DNA of 64,000 nucleotides from Gloeocapsopsis dulcis. Lineage in GTDB: Bacteria; Cyanobacteriota; Cyanobacteriia; Cyanobacteriales; Chroococcidiopsidaceae. This document shows positions 1-7,412 of the stretch, piece by piece. Position 1 is the first letter of the stretch, and each line of letters begins with the position of its first letter. Position numbers and translations under genes: made by a program. Under the pieces are notes generated by a model. The model ran no database searches. It saw nothing but the letters and a program-made list of their open reading frames with translations, and was not told where the DNA came from. The stretch lies in contig NZ_CP119968.1 in NCBI RefSeq assembly GCF_032163395.1, positions 2,754,001 to 2,818,000 of the forward strand, read 5' to 3'.

Positions 1-135
1 TTATCGATTGCGTGGATGACAAGTAGGATTGAGATCGCAGTTATTAGTAATTTCACATCTTGCACTTAGTGGTTGAAACCACAGCTAATCAGACAAAACC
101 TGCCTACGCAGGTAAAAAAAACTCGATTTTTCGTT

Positions 136-185
136 AGTCCACGCAGGCGGACTTGGTTTGTATAGCCGCGAATTCCCTTCGCAAG
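136..185 (+). repeat. Short interspersed palindromic repeat, copy 1
   Basis: A short hairpin (GTCC...GGAC, 137-152) is followed by a TTTGTATAGCCGCGAATT-type tail and TTCGC. The same block occurs at 2582-2626 (opposite strand) and 12641-12690, always between genes. A further small hairpin (CCTGC-CTAC-GCAGG) sits just before it near 98-113. The rest of the first 292 bases shows no gene. Function unknown; it looks like a dispersed intergenic repeat family. Confidence 0.6.
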
Positions 186-292
186 GCTTGGTGCTGTGGT
201 TCAGCAGAACAAAACTGTATTGTCTTGTCAAGAATAATATTTGATGCTTTGTATGGCGATCGGCACTGACAACTCTCGATAGGAAAAGTTCA

Positions 293-1480
293 ATGGACTC
301 GCAGTCTAGTGCAGAATTGGGTTCTACCCGTATCATTTTGGTACGTCATGGTCAGACTACCTTCAACGCTGAAGGAAGATATCAAGGACGTAGTGATGAG
401 TCGATGTTAACTGCAAAAGGTTATCGCTCAGCTTATCAAACTGGAGTTGCTCTGCAAAGAATACCAATAGACGCCATTTACACAAGTCCATTGCAATGCG
501 CAATTGAAACAACGCAGGAAATTATTAAAGGAATTGACCCACAGAATAAATCTTTACTTAAATTCAATATAGATCGTAATTTAACAGAAATTGACTTACC
601 TACATGGCAAGGAAAATCCTTTGAGGATGTACGCCACAACTTTGCTGCAGAATATAAATGTTGGCAACAACGTCCGCATCAATTTCAAATTAATAGCCCA
701 GACGCGGATGCAGGCTACCATCTTCGTGTTGCAACTGCATTGAAGCAGTGCTTTCCAGTTTTGAACCTTTATGAACAGGCACAGCAGTTTTGGCAAACAA
801 TTTTGCCCCGCCATCGTGGTAAAACGATATTAGTTGTTAGTCATGGTGGTACAAACCGCGCACTCATTGGTAGTGCTCTCAATTTGTCACCAGCACAGTA
901 TCATACGATTCAGCAGTCAAACTGTGGTATTAGTATTCTGAATTTTCCGGCAAGTAGCCTATCAGCAAAGTTAAGTGGATTAAATTTAACATCACACTTA
1001 GGAGAAATTCTCCCTAAACTCAAAGCTGGAAAACAGGGCTTGCGTTTATTGCTACTTCCTCTGGATGCGATCGCCTCAAACCAGATACAGCACTTAGCCT
1101 TTCTCAAACCAGTATCGATAGACTTCAGCCTCACCAGTGAATTGTGTATCTCTCAAGAAATTACTGCCAATCTTTTACAAAACCATCCAACCACAGTCCA
1201 ACTGCAAGTATCGCGACACAATTTTCCTCTAGTGTGGCAACAAACTATTGATTCGCGCCCTTCTTCTATATCAACTAATACATTAGTTACCGGACTCGTC
1301 GTTGCTAGCAGTGCCATTATTAAGTGTATTTTAGGTCAGATATTAAGATTAAATGCTCATAATTTATGGCGCTTACAATTGAATTCTGGTGACTTAAGCA
1401 TTGTTCACTATCCCTTAGGAGACAACTTCCCAGTCAGTCAAACTATAAACTTATCTGATACTCAAATAAAGATTCTATAG
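293..1480 (+). CDS. Histidine phosphatase (phosphoglycerate mutase-like), two-domain, second domain degenerate
   Basis: The N-terminal half (about residues 12-220) is a phosphoglycerate mutase-type phosphatase with the catalytic motif LVRHGQTTFNAEGRYQG, an acidic TEIDLPTWQG segment and the second histidine in VVSHGGTNRALIG. The motif SPLxRAxxTA usually supplies a phosphate-binding arginine, but here it reads SPLQCAIETT, with Cys (TGC) in place of Arg. The C-terminal half (about 230-395) looks like a worn second copy: VVASSAIIKCILGQILRL aligns by eye to the VVSHGG region but has lost the histidine. Substrate unknown. Its stop lies 17 bases before the epimerase gene, so co-transcription is likely. 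The family call is firm; full activity is doubtful. Confidence 0.85.
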   Translation: MDSQSSAELGSTRIILVRHGQTTFNAEGRYQGRSDESMLTAKGYRSAYQTGVALQRIPIDAIYTSPLQCAIETTQEIIKGIDPQNKSLLKFNIDRNLTEIDLPTWQGKSFEDVRHNFAAEYKCWQQRPHQFQINSPDADAGYHLRVATALKQCFPVLNLYEQAQQFWQTILPRHRGKTILVVSHGGTNRALIGSALNLSPAQYHTIQQSNCGISILNFPASSLSAKLSGLNLTSHLGEILPKLKAGKQGLRLLLLPLDAIASNQIQHLAFLKPVSIDFSLTSELCISQEITANLLQNHPTTVQLQVSRHNFPLVWQQTIDSRPSSISTNTLVTGLVVASSAIIKCILGQILRLNAHNLWRLQLNSGDLSIVHYPLGDNFPVSQTINLSDTQIKIL

Positions 1481-1497
1481 CAGATGGAGAAAAAAAT

Positions 1498-2541
1498 ATG
1501 AAAGTGTTAGTTACAGGAGTTGCCGGATTTGTTGGATTTCATTTAGCACAGCGTTTGTTAAATGATGGTTTTCAAGTCTACGGTATTGATAATTTAAATA
1601 ATTACTATGATATCAACTTAAAGAAAGATAGATTATCACAAATCCACTCTCATCCTAACTTTTCATTTCAGTTGCTTGACCTGATTGATCGTGAAGGTAT
1701 TTTTGAATTATTTCAAAATATCCAGTTTGATTATGTGGTAAATTTAGCAGCTCAAGCTGGAGTGCGTTATTCGCTTGAAAATCCTTTTGCTTATGTCGAT
1801 AGTAATTTGTCTGGATTTGTTAATTTACTAGAAGGTTGTCGCCGTAGTAACATCAAACATTTGGTGTTTGCTTCCTCTAGTTCAGTTTACGGTGCCAATA
1901 AAAAAGTTCCTTTTTCTGTTACAGACAACGTAGATCACCCCATTTCTTTGTATGCAGCTAGTAAGAAAGCTAATGAACTTGTAGCACACGTCTATAGTCA
2001 TCTCTACAATTTACCGACAACTGGACTGCGCTTTTTCACAGTTTATGGTCCTTGGGGTAGACCTGACATGGCTTATTTCAAATTTGTACAGGCGATCGCT
2101 ACAGGAAAACCAATAGATGTATACAATTTTGGCAAAATGCAGCGTGATTTTACGTATATTGATGATGTCATCGAGGGTGTGGTGAGAATTATGCACAAAC
2201 CTCCGCAACTTGTAAAGAGTGTAGTTAATAACGAGCAACCAGAATCAACTGCACCCTATAAAATTTATAATATTGGTAACAATAGCCCCGTAGAGTTGAT
2301 GAAGTTTATTGAGGTTATTGAATCTGCTCTAGGGAGAGAAGCGCAGAAGAATTTCTTGCCAATGCAGCCTGGAGATGTGCCTGCAACTTATGCAGATGTA
2401 GAAGATTTAATTGCAGATGTTGGTTTTAAACCAAGTACATCAATTGAGGAAGGCATGCACAAATTTATTCAATGGTATATCAATTATTACGAACAACCAT
2501 TAGCAGCTCATCAAGACATTGCCATTGCAAAGGCAACTTAA
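1498..2541 (+). CDS. NAD-dependent nucleotide-sugar epimerase (UDP-glucuronate 4-epimerase-like)
   Basis: A 347-residue extended short-chain dehydrogenase/reductase. It has an N-terminal Rossmann motif (VTGVAGFVG), the SSSSVYG active-site Ser/Thr strand and a YAASKKANE Tyr-x3-Lys catalytic pair. Length and the segment GLRFFTVYGPWGRPDMA match UDP-glucuronate 4-epimerases, which make UDP-galacturonate for capsule or exopolysaccharide. Start ATG 1498 follows the previous gene by 17 bases, after an A-rich stretch with GGAGAAAAAA. The exact sugar specificity is inferred, not shown. It is the last gene before the accessory region. Confidence 0.88.
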   Translation: MKVLVTGVAGFVGFHLAQRLLNDGFQVYGIDNLNNYYDINLKKDRLSQIHSHPNFSFQLLDLIDREGIFELFQNIQFDYVVNLAAQAGVRYSLENPFAYVDSNLSGFVNLLEGCRRSNIKHLVFASSSSVYGANKKVPFSVTDNVDHPISLYAASKKANELVAHVYSHLYNLPTTGLRFFTVYGPWGRPDMAYFKFVQAIATGKPIDVYNFGKMQRDFTYIDDVIEGVVRIMHKPPQLVKSVVNNEQPESTAPYKIYNIGNNSPVELMKFIEVIESALGREAQKNFLPMQPGDVPATYADVEDLIADVGFKPSTSIEEGMHKFIQWYINYYEQPLAAHQDIAIAKAT

Positions 2542-2581
2542 ACTGTCATTTGAAAAATAGATATCCTGCATGAATGCGAGT

Positions 2582-2626
2582 GCGAATAAATTCGCAGCTA
2601 AACATACAAAGTCCACGGAGGTGGAC
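2582..2626 (-). repeat. Short interspersed palindromic repeat, copy 2
   Basis: Read on the minus strand this is GTCCACCTCCGTGGAC followed by TTTGTATGTTTAGC and GCGAATTTATTCGC, the same block as at 136-185 and 12641-12690. A related GCATGAATGC...AAATTCGC fragment appears near 46620-46655. It lies between the epimerase gene and the IS remnants. Confidence 0.6.
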
Positions 2627-2752
2627 TTACTAATAAAAATTTTATCAGAACTTACGCAAGCGTCATCCGAATCGAAGGATGTTTGAGCTACTCAGTTAGG
2701 TAACCTGATAGCATTTCATGCTTAATTTGATATATTAGACCTCTTGCGTGAA

Positions 2753-3581
2753 TTATGAACAGCAGGCAAGCTCAAAGTTGATCAGCGCTGCAATCAGGTT
2801 GAAACGTAAGCCAAATCTCCGGCGGCGGTTACGATAGCGCTCTGCTAGAATGCGAAATATCTTCAACCGTCGATTAACGTGTTTAGCCACAACCCGCAAT
2901 CGTGCTAACAAACGATTGTGTTGGCGCTCAAACTTGTCTAGCTTAGCTTTAGGGGATTTCTTGGTCGGGGTACAACTACTTGGATGCAACTTGGCAATGC
3001 CCTGATAGCCTTTGTCGCCTAGGCACAATTGGTCTGGCAGCAGGGGAATCCGATGCAGCTTGAACAAGCGAAAATTATGTACTTTCCCCTTGCCGAACTC
3101 AGTACAGATAATTTGACCATTCGCTTAGTTGACAACCACTTGCGCTGGAGAGCGTGTGTCGCTTTTTCTTACCACTGTAGTAAGTTCGTTGTTTTTTTGG
3201 GCACTCGATTGGACTTTCCGTCACATCAACCACTACGACCTTCCAGTTGTAAACATTTTGGTAAAGTTGCTTTTTTCCAGGCAACCGGAATTGCCCAGAG
3301 TGCATTAACAGCGTTTCTACCTTCTGGATTGAACGACATACAGCAGACTCGCTCACTCCCCAACTAGTGGCAATATGAAACTGAGTACGATATTCGCGCC
3401 AATATTCTAGCACCAACAGCAGTTGGTCTTCGACACTCAACTTGCACTGTCCTCCGCGCTTGCCTCGTCGGTCAAGATCAGAACGCAATACTTCTACCAT
3501 CTGCTCGAACGTTTCACGCCGAACGCCACACTTACGTTTGAAGGCGCTGGCTTTGAGGTGTTTGAGTTGCTCGTAGGTCAT
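2753..3581 (-). pseudogene. IS5-family transposase, frameshifted
   Basis: The N-terminal part (3581-3099) starts MTYEQLKHLK and contains a helix-turn-helix region and the first catalytic aspartate block (VVVVDVTESPIECPKKQRTY). Near 3160 the frame shifts. The continuing frame reads QVVVN, a stop (TAA), then ANGQIICTEFGKGKVHNFRL, and carries on to the DKGYQG motif and a basic C-terminus ending at 2753. There are therefore two lesions, a frameshift and an in-frame stop, and the transposase cannot be made in one piece. No slippery sequence was seen, so I treat it as dead rather than programmed. Confidence 0.82.
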
Positions 3582-3618
3582 GGCTAGTTCCTCCTACCTA
3601 CTTTTACCCACCTCCTTC

Positions 3619-3798
3619 CTATATTCTCATGTCATCAACAATTGGTCTTAGAAAGCTCAACTTACTTGGTCTTCCAGGTGGCTTCTGTGACTCAACTTGT
3701 CTTATGACTGACATCATTGCCTCGACTGTCTCAAGTGGCACACCGCATAAGCGTTTGAACTCTGACGGCTTTAGGTGTTTGACAGCATCGTAGGTCAT
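3619..3798 (-). pseudogene. Truncated IS5-family transposase N-terminus
   Basis: The segment starting MTYDAVKHLKPSEFKRLCGV closely resembles the N-terminus of the neighbouring transposase (MTYEQLKHLKASAFKRKCGV), but it stops after about 59 residues at 3619. It sits just inside the inverted repeat at 3836-3851, at the normal spacing for the start of an IS gene. It is the leftover 5' end of a second, related element. Confidence 0.75.
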
Positions 3799-3841
3799 GA
3801 TTTTTGATCTACTTATCTCATCTTCCCCTACCTTTCGCAAG

Positions 3842-3948
3842 AGGTCTAATATGCTCCACCTCAAACGGAAAATTGAAAACAACTTCAGGAGCCTTGCAAT
3901 ATTCACAGCGATGGTTCGCACGTTGAGCGATCGCCGTGTAGTAAGGAT
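3842..3948 (-). pseudogene. HNH endonuclease remnant cut by IS end
   Basis: Reading the minus strand from 3948 gives NPYYTAIAQRANHRCEYC, then KAPEVVFNFPFEVEHIRPL. This is the start of an HNH nuclease domain (Cys-x2-Cys, then the EVEH histidine block). It runs straight into the inverted repeat of the IS5 remnant and no continuation was found. In other cyanobacteria a small protein like the one at 3949-4312 is often followed by such an HNH protein (recalled, not checked). No start codon is intact here. Confidence 0.65.
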
Positions 3949-4312
3949 TTATGAATTTTCTTGCTGCATCAATGCCGCAGTTCGGGCTGTTACTGCTCGC
4001 AGTTCTATTTCAACTAAGCGATTCTAACTCTGCTTATTGTTCTGGCAGCAAGTCCCGTCCTTCATCCCGTGCTAATCGCCATAGACTCATCAACTCTGAC
4101 AACCGTTCCTGCTGCTCAGCACTGAAAAATGGGTCAGGACGAAAGCTTTGGATAACCAGTAGCGCACCAAATTCAATCTCATCCAACTGAGCAGTTAAGG
4201 CATCCAGAGCTTGCCCCGCAGTTTTGCCGACAGAATACTTGTCCCGTGCGATCGCTCGATAGGATTTTTCACCATTAATGTCAGAGATTGGCAAGGTAGC
4301 TACTGTAGTCAT
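3949..4312 (-). pseudogene. Small conserved cyanobacterial protein, broken near its C-terminus
   Basis: The open part (4312-4034, 92 residues) begins MTTVATLPISDINGEKSYRA and ends PEQ-stop. In the same frame after the stop come AELESL codons. One extra base later the frame continues VEIELRAVTARTAALMQQENS and stops at 3949. So an ancestral protein of about 120 residues carries a premature TAA and a frameshift. The 92-residue form could still be made. It is followed by an HNH remnant, and such pairs are common in cyanobacteria (recalled). Function unknown. Confidence 0.6.
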
Positions 4313-4537
4313 GATTCTCGCTTAAAATCACTTGACCTAAATTATAGCTCCACCCAGCCTCCCATCAGCTTTTAGAAGACCTGCCTCAGCAGCAATATCA
4401 GGTGATGGCAAACCTCTTCTCGGTGCCTTCCTGACTCAAATAAGAGACACACTAGCTCAACTAAACCTGAAAAGCTGATTCTAATGCTGCTGGCTCACCC
4501 GAAATTTTAAGGCTGCGTCCCCACCGATAGCTCAGCA

Positions 4538-4626
4538 AGATAACGACCAAACTCACCCGCCGCAGACAATATCTCGGATTTAACGAAAAGACTCTGTACG
4601 GTCGGCGTGCAACGGGATTGTTAGAC
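4538..4626 (-). other. attC-like integron recombination site A
   Basis: On the minus strand the site begins GTCTAAC (matches RYYYAAC), then AATCCCGTTGCACGCCGAC, and ends GGCGGGTGAGTTTGGTC followed by GTTATCT. It is 89 bp long, and its two ends can fold back on each other with unpaired central stretches, as attC sites do. The stop codon of the upstream gene (TAA at 4621-4623) lies inside the first core. It is the most divergent of the four sites here, and its last core (GTTATCT) does not fit GTTRRRY. Decay is likely. Confidence 0.55.
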
Positions 4627-4998
4627 CGTGCCAACTTTGCGGAGTTCGACCTGACCGCCCTCAAAAACTTGTATTGTTAGTTGATAGCCTTCCATTAACG
4701 ACATTCCAACAAGTAGTTTTGAATCGGCTTCGTCTACTCGAATTGTTATCGGTGTTCCATCCCAGATGACAACTGCTTCGTAAACGTCGAAAACGCACTT
4801 GCTGCCATCTCCAAGAATTGCTCGTCCTCGCCTTTTCCATGTCAAATTCAACTGAGTGATTAAGTCTGGAGGCAGAGAAAGCCAACCATTAAAGCCTATA
4901 TCGACGATTGCATCTTGCGTAAAAACTTTGCCATCAGCACGGCGAATTGACAGGGGAATAATCGGCTCAAACTCGACGTTAACGAACCCAGTAATCAT
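4621..4998 (-). CDS. Clan AA aspartic protease-like protein, catalytic motif altered
   Basis: A 125-residue protein resembling the single-domain retropepsin-like proteins of cyanobacteria: MITGFVNVEFEPIIPL, then AIVDIGFNGWLSLP, then a LGDGS strand and a C-terminal LLVGMSLMEGYQL segment. The family motif is D-T/S-G; here it reads D-I-G (codon ATA, one transition from ACA), so protease activity is questionable. It overlaps the upstream gene by 4 bases (ATGA), implying translational coupling. Its stop codon is embedded in attC-like site A, so the pair looks like one integron cassette. Confidence 0.7.
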   Translation of the reverse strand: MITGFVNVEFEPIIPLSIRRADGKVFTQDAIVDIGFNGWLSLPPDLITQLNLTWKRRGRAILGDGSKCVFDVYEAVVIWDGTPITIRVDEADSKLLVGMSLMEGYQLTIQVFEGGQVELRKVGTV

Positions 4999-5267
4999 GC
5001 AGTTCTCTGGGTGCGTCCGCCAAAACGACGAACATGACGAGAACCAATGCGAACAATCCAGATTTGGGCATCGGGGTGACGGGCTTCAAGGCGATCGCAG
5101 GCAGCAATTTCGCTCTGATCGACTTCAAAATCTCCGGTTTCGATGTCGATCGCCACAATCTTGCAGTGATTGCCTTCCTCGACTTGCTGGCGCACCTGAG
5201 TTTCATAAATCTCATCGCCACGTCGAGCAAATTCTTCTTTGCTGTAGCGGGGTTGTCGAATTGTCAT
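4995..5267 (-). CDS. Small conserved cyanobacterial protein, partner of the protease-like protein
   Basis: 90 residues starting MTIRQPRYSKEEFARRGDEI, with a central KIVAIDIETGDFEV strand and a C-terminal DAQIWIVRIGSRHVRRFG. I recognise it as a common cyanobacterial family found beside clan AA aspartic protease-like genes. The arrangement suggests a two-gene module, perhaps toxin-antitoxin-like, but no function is established from sequence. It overlaps the downstream gene by 4 bases. Confidence 0.7.
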   Translation of the reverse strand: MTIRQPRYSKEEFARRGDEIYETQVRQQVEEGNHCKIVAIDIETGDFEVDQSEIAACDRLEARHPDAQIWIVRIGSRHVRRFGGRTQRTA

Positions 5268-5340
5268 AGGCTTGACCTTAATATCTACGGTTGCACATCA
5301 ATTTTAACCTGAGGTCATAGCTCGTCTTCCAGAGACTGTA

Positions 5341-5732
5341 TTAGATTGCAGGTTGGTTAAAAGAGTCTGTAAGCGTACCCTGATGAAACACCATTCGCCA
5401 GCCTGACGATTCAAGCTGCCAAATCGATGATCGGTTAGTGTACCGAAACAGCTCTCCCAATGCGCCCACATGAGCCGATCGATAGGTGAGTAACGCGATC
5501 AAGTCTGAGAGTTGGTTGACAGCAAAGTCCTGGGCGTAGGTCTGCGGTGGTTCCGGATCGGTCGGCAATGACATCGCGTGTGATCGCGTGTGTATGAAGC
5601 ACCTGATCGACCGAACTCCCTGAAGTCAGAAGCAAGCAACTGTGCCAAGCGGTCTCGATTTCTACGACACTTGGACTGATGAAGCTCACACTCTAATTCG
5701 CGGAGTATAAACAGCAGTGGCAAGTTCTCCAT
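5341..5732 (-). pseudogene. DUF4440 / SnoaL-like protein, frameshifted
   Basis: The N-terminal half is read from ATG 5732: ILRELECELHQSKCRRNRDR, then LAQLLASDFREFGRSGASYT. The C-terminal half is in another frame ending at 5341: LIALLTYRSAHVGALGELFR, then SSGWRMVFHQGTLT. Together these make a typical DUF4440 domain of about 125 residues. The break lies near 5580-5600, beside an imperfect repeat of CACACGCGAT. As sequenced the gene cannot give a full domain. It sits between attC-like site B and the next small-gene pair. Confidence 0.75.
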
Positions 5733-5858
5733 CGGATTATTCCATGACTTCGTGCGAAAGGTTGATCCACTTCATGGTTGTGTGTTCATAACCTTTCGGC
5801 AACACCAATTTGAGATGAGTAGTTGTTAGGTTGCTGTCTTGAAGACTAAAACGGAGCG

Positions 5859-5945
5859 GTTTAACGTTCCCAATTACTGGACACATATAACCTTTGCAAC
5901 TCACCGATCGCTTAACTTTGTTCCGGTGCATTGGGATTGTTAGCC
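5859..5945 (-). other. attC-like integron recombination site B
   Basis: On the minus strand: GGCTAAC, then AATCCCAATGCACCGGAAC, a variable middle containing AAAGGTTATATGTGTCC, and finally AGTAATTGGGAAC with GTTAAAC, an exact GTTRRRY core. CCCAAT(G)CACCGGA pairs with TCCAGTAATTGGG apart from one unpaired G and two mismatches. It is 87 bp long and lies 15 bp after the stop of the nucleotidyltransferase gene, where a cassette attC belongs. Confidence 0.72.
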
Positions 5946-5960
5946 TGCTGTTGATAGACC

Positions 5961-6842
5961 TCAAGGCTGATCTTCAACAGACAACTTCCACTTCGGATAA
6001 AGCCGATTGAACATTTCACGCTGCTGTTTGAGGTCAACTTGCGGTAAGTGCTGCTCTACAAGGTCGAACGCTTCCTCTAAGAGTTGTCGTAACTCATGAG
6101 TTCCGCTTGCGGCATCAGATTGAAAAACACGCTCCACCCGCGTAAAAAAGTCAGTTGGTTTGATGCTCATTTCTTCAACAAAATAACGTGTCCATTTAAA
6201 ACCGGGATGATAAATGTGGTTTAGCCCGAATAGTAAGTTAAGAAGCCATCGCACAATGATGCAGTTGTTTTCATACAGCATCAGAATTTCATGGCGTTCG
6301 GTCAGGATGTGCTGACCATCGAATGGGCGGAATTTTAGATGCTTCCGTACCATCGCAACAGCGAGTTCTTCAGGGTAGGGAGAAAGCTGAGTTTGCCAAT
6401 GTTTGATAAGGTCTTCATTGTAAAGAACAACCCCGCGTTGAAGATGAGACACGACCGCTTGCTTCTCAAACAAAAGCCCATTTTGCGACACGTCGTAACG
6501 CTCAACAACATCAACCACGATATTGTCTATCGTATCTCGCGCCCAGTGACCAGCTTCGACTTTCATGCCGTACATATAAAATTGCTCTAACCATGCCTGT
6601 TTCGCTTCCCCATACGGCTCAATTTCCCACTCTTTGACACCAACACTTTGGGCTATGGCTTGTAATTCTTCGGCGGACGGCAGTTGTGACCAGATAAAAC
6701 CTAATTCAAGATCAGAATACTGGTCTGAAATCCCCAATGCTGCCGAGCCAAATACAAAACACGCTTCGACTTTGGAGTTAGCAGTGAAAGCCGGAGCGAT
6801 TTTGTGAGCCAACGAAATCCGCCATACGCTGTGTTCAGTCAT
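5961..6842 (-). CDS. Nucleotidyltransferase-domain protein (DUF4037 / aminoglycoside adenylyltransferase-like)
   Basis: 293 residues. The N-terminal nucleotidyltransferase fold shows FVFGSAALGISDQYSDLELG (the G-S-x-D-x-S-D-x-E pattern of polymerase-beta-like transferases). A long helical C-terminal half follows, with KHLKFRPFDGQHILTERHE and a predicted four-helix region. Nucleotidyltransferases are frequent integron cargo (aadA is one), but the substrate here is unknown and resistance should not be assumed. It is flanked by attC-like sites B and C, so it forms the cleanest single-gene cassette in the array. The stop is 15 bp before site B. Confidence 0.75.
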   Translation of the reverse strand: MTEHSVWRISLAHKIAPAFTANSKVEACFVFGSAALGISDQYSDLELGFIWSQLPSAEELQAIAQSVGVKEWEIEPYGEAKQAWLEQFYMYGMKVEAGHWARDTIDNIVVDVVERYDVSQNGLLFEKQAVVSHLQRGVVLYNEDLIKHWQTQLSPYPEELAVAMVRKHLKFRPFDGQHILTERHEILMLYENNCIIVRWLLNLLFGLNHIYHPGFKWTRYFVEEMSIKPTDFFTRVERVFQSDAASGTHELRQLLEEAFDLVEQHLPQVDLKQQREMFNRLYPKWKLSVEDQP

Positions 6843-6887
6843 GCCGAGAATTATAGTCCCTCCACCAAAACGACGCAGCGCTCAGCA

Positions 6888-6974
6888 GGCTAACGACCAA
6901 GCTCACCGGACGCAAATAACCTTTGCAGCCCAGCCGACCAGTTTACGGCGTTCCGGTGCAGCGACTTGTTAGCT
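6888..6974 (-). other. attC-like integron recombination site C
   Basis: The best-formed site of the array, 87 bp. On the minus strand: AGCTAAC, spacer AAGTC, GCTGCACCGGA, a variable middle with AAAGGTTATTTGCG, TCCGGTGAGC, spacer TTGGTC, GTTAGCC. GCT(G)CACCGGA pairs perfectly with TCCGGTGAGC apart from one extrahelical G, and GCTAAC pairs with GTTAGC across two unpaired spacers. This R-spacer-L layout with a bulged base is the architecture of attC sites. It begins 18 bp after the TumE-like stop codon. Confidence 0.8.
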
Positions 6975-6992
6975 GGCGTGTGATACTGATGC

Positions 6993-7409
6993 TTATGCTA
7001 TCAAGGTCTCAATTTCTTGAATCAAAGCAGGTAGATTCGGACGAGTAAAACTGATGCTTGGTGCTGGAATTCGATTTCGTTTTATCTCAGGTGGAACGTG
7101 CTTATGATGAGGGAAAGTTGATGCAAGCGATGAATCTTGTGGATGTGGGAAGTCATCATACCAGTACAGCTTTTCATCGTTTCGGTAAACTTCATATCCA
7201 TAAGAGGTAATCAACTCTGCATCAAAATCAAGCTCTTCTCTCATGCGAAGTCTTATGTTTCCCTTGAACCATACCTCACCTTCTGCTGTACCCGTGTATG
7301 GACTATTAGACCAAACCACCACGGTAGAACGTTCAACATCTGGTCGATTTAGAATGTGCGACACAAAGCGACTGTACTCTAACAGAGATTTTAAAGGAGT
7401 TTCACCCAT
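6993..7409 (-). CDS. TumE-family toxin (DUF6516)
   Basis: 138 residues with DUF6516/TumE family features: a central RMREELDF strand, [20 protein letters not shown] and the histidine-rich [14 protein letters not shown], followed by a C-terminal [12 protein letters not shown] helix. TumE proteins are toxins of type II-like toxin-antitoxin pairs, with TumA as antitoxin. The start ATG lies 3 bases after the stop of the upstream small gene, the usual antitoxin-toxin operon layout. attC-like site C follows directly, so the pair looks like one integron cassette. Toxin-antitoxin cassettes are a known stabilising feature of large chromosomal integrons. Confidence 0.72.
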   Translation of the reverse strand: MGETPLKSLLEYSRFVSHILNRPDVERSTVVVWSNSPYTGTAEGEVWFKGNIRLRMREELDFDAELITSYGYEVYRNDEKLYWYDDFPHPQDSSLASTFPHHKHVPPEIKRNRIPAPSISFTRPNLPALIQEIETLIA

Positions 7410-7412
7410 ACT

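Larger units (their letters stand above)
2733..3851 (-). mobile_element. IS5-family composite remnant bounded by 16-bp inverted repeats
   Basis: TATTAGACCTCTTGCG at 2733-2748 is exactly inverted at 3836-3851, marking the two outer ends. Inside are two different transposase 5' ends on the minus strand: one whose gene runs to 2753 (with lesions) and a second short one (3619-3798). The simplest reading is a hybrid of two related IS5-family elements joined by insertion or deletion. The right end sits inside an HNH endonuclease remnant. A TA dinucleotide flanks both ends and could be the target duplication, but this is too short to prove. Confidence 0.7.

Noticed and set aside
5268-5340. A fifth attC-like site between the DUF4440 pseudogene and the small-protein pair
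   Set aside because: I searched for paired GCTAAC/GTTAGC cores and GCACCGG-type arms and found none; the gap is only 73 bases.
5737-5964. A 75-residue minus-strand open frame across the region of attC-like site B
   Set aside because: Its first half is the recombination site itself, and it overlaps the end of the nucleotidyltransferase gene. The tail (KGYEHTTMKWINLSHEVME) may be a remnant, but nothing supports a gene.
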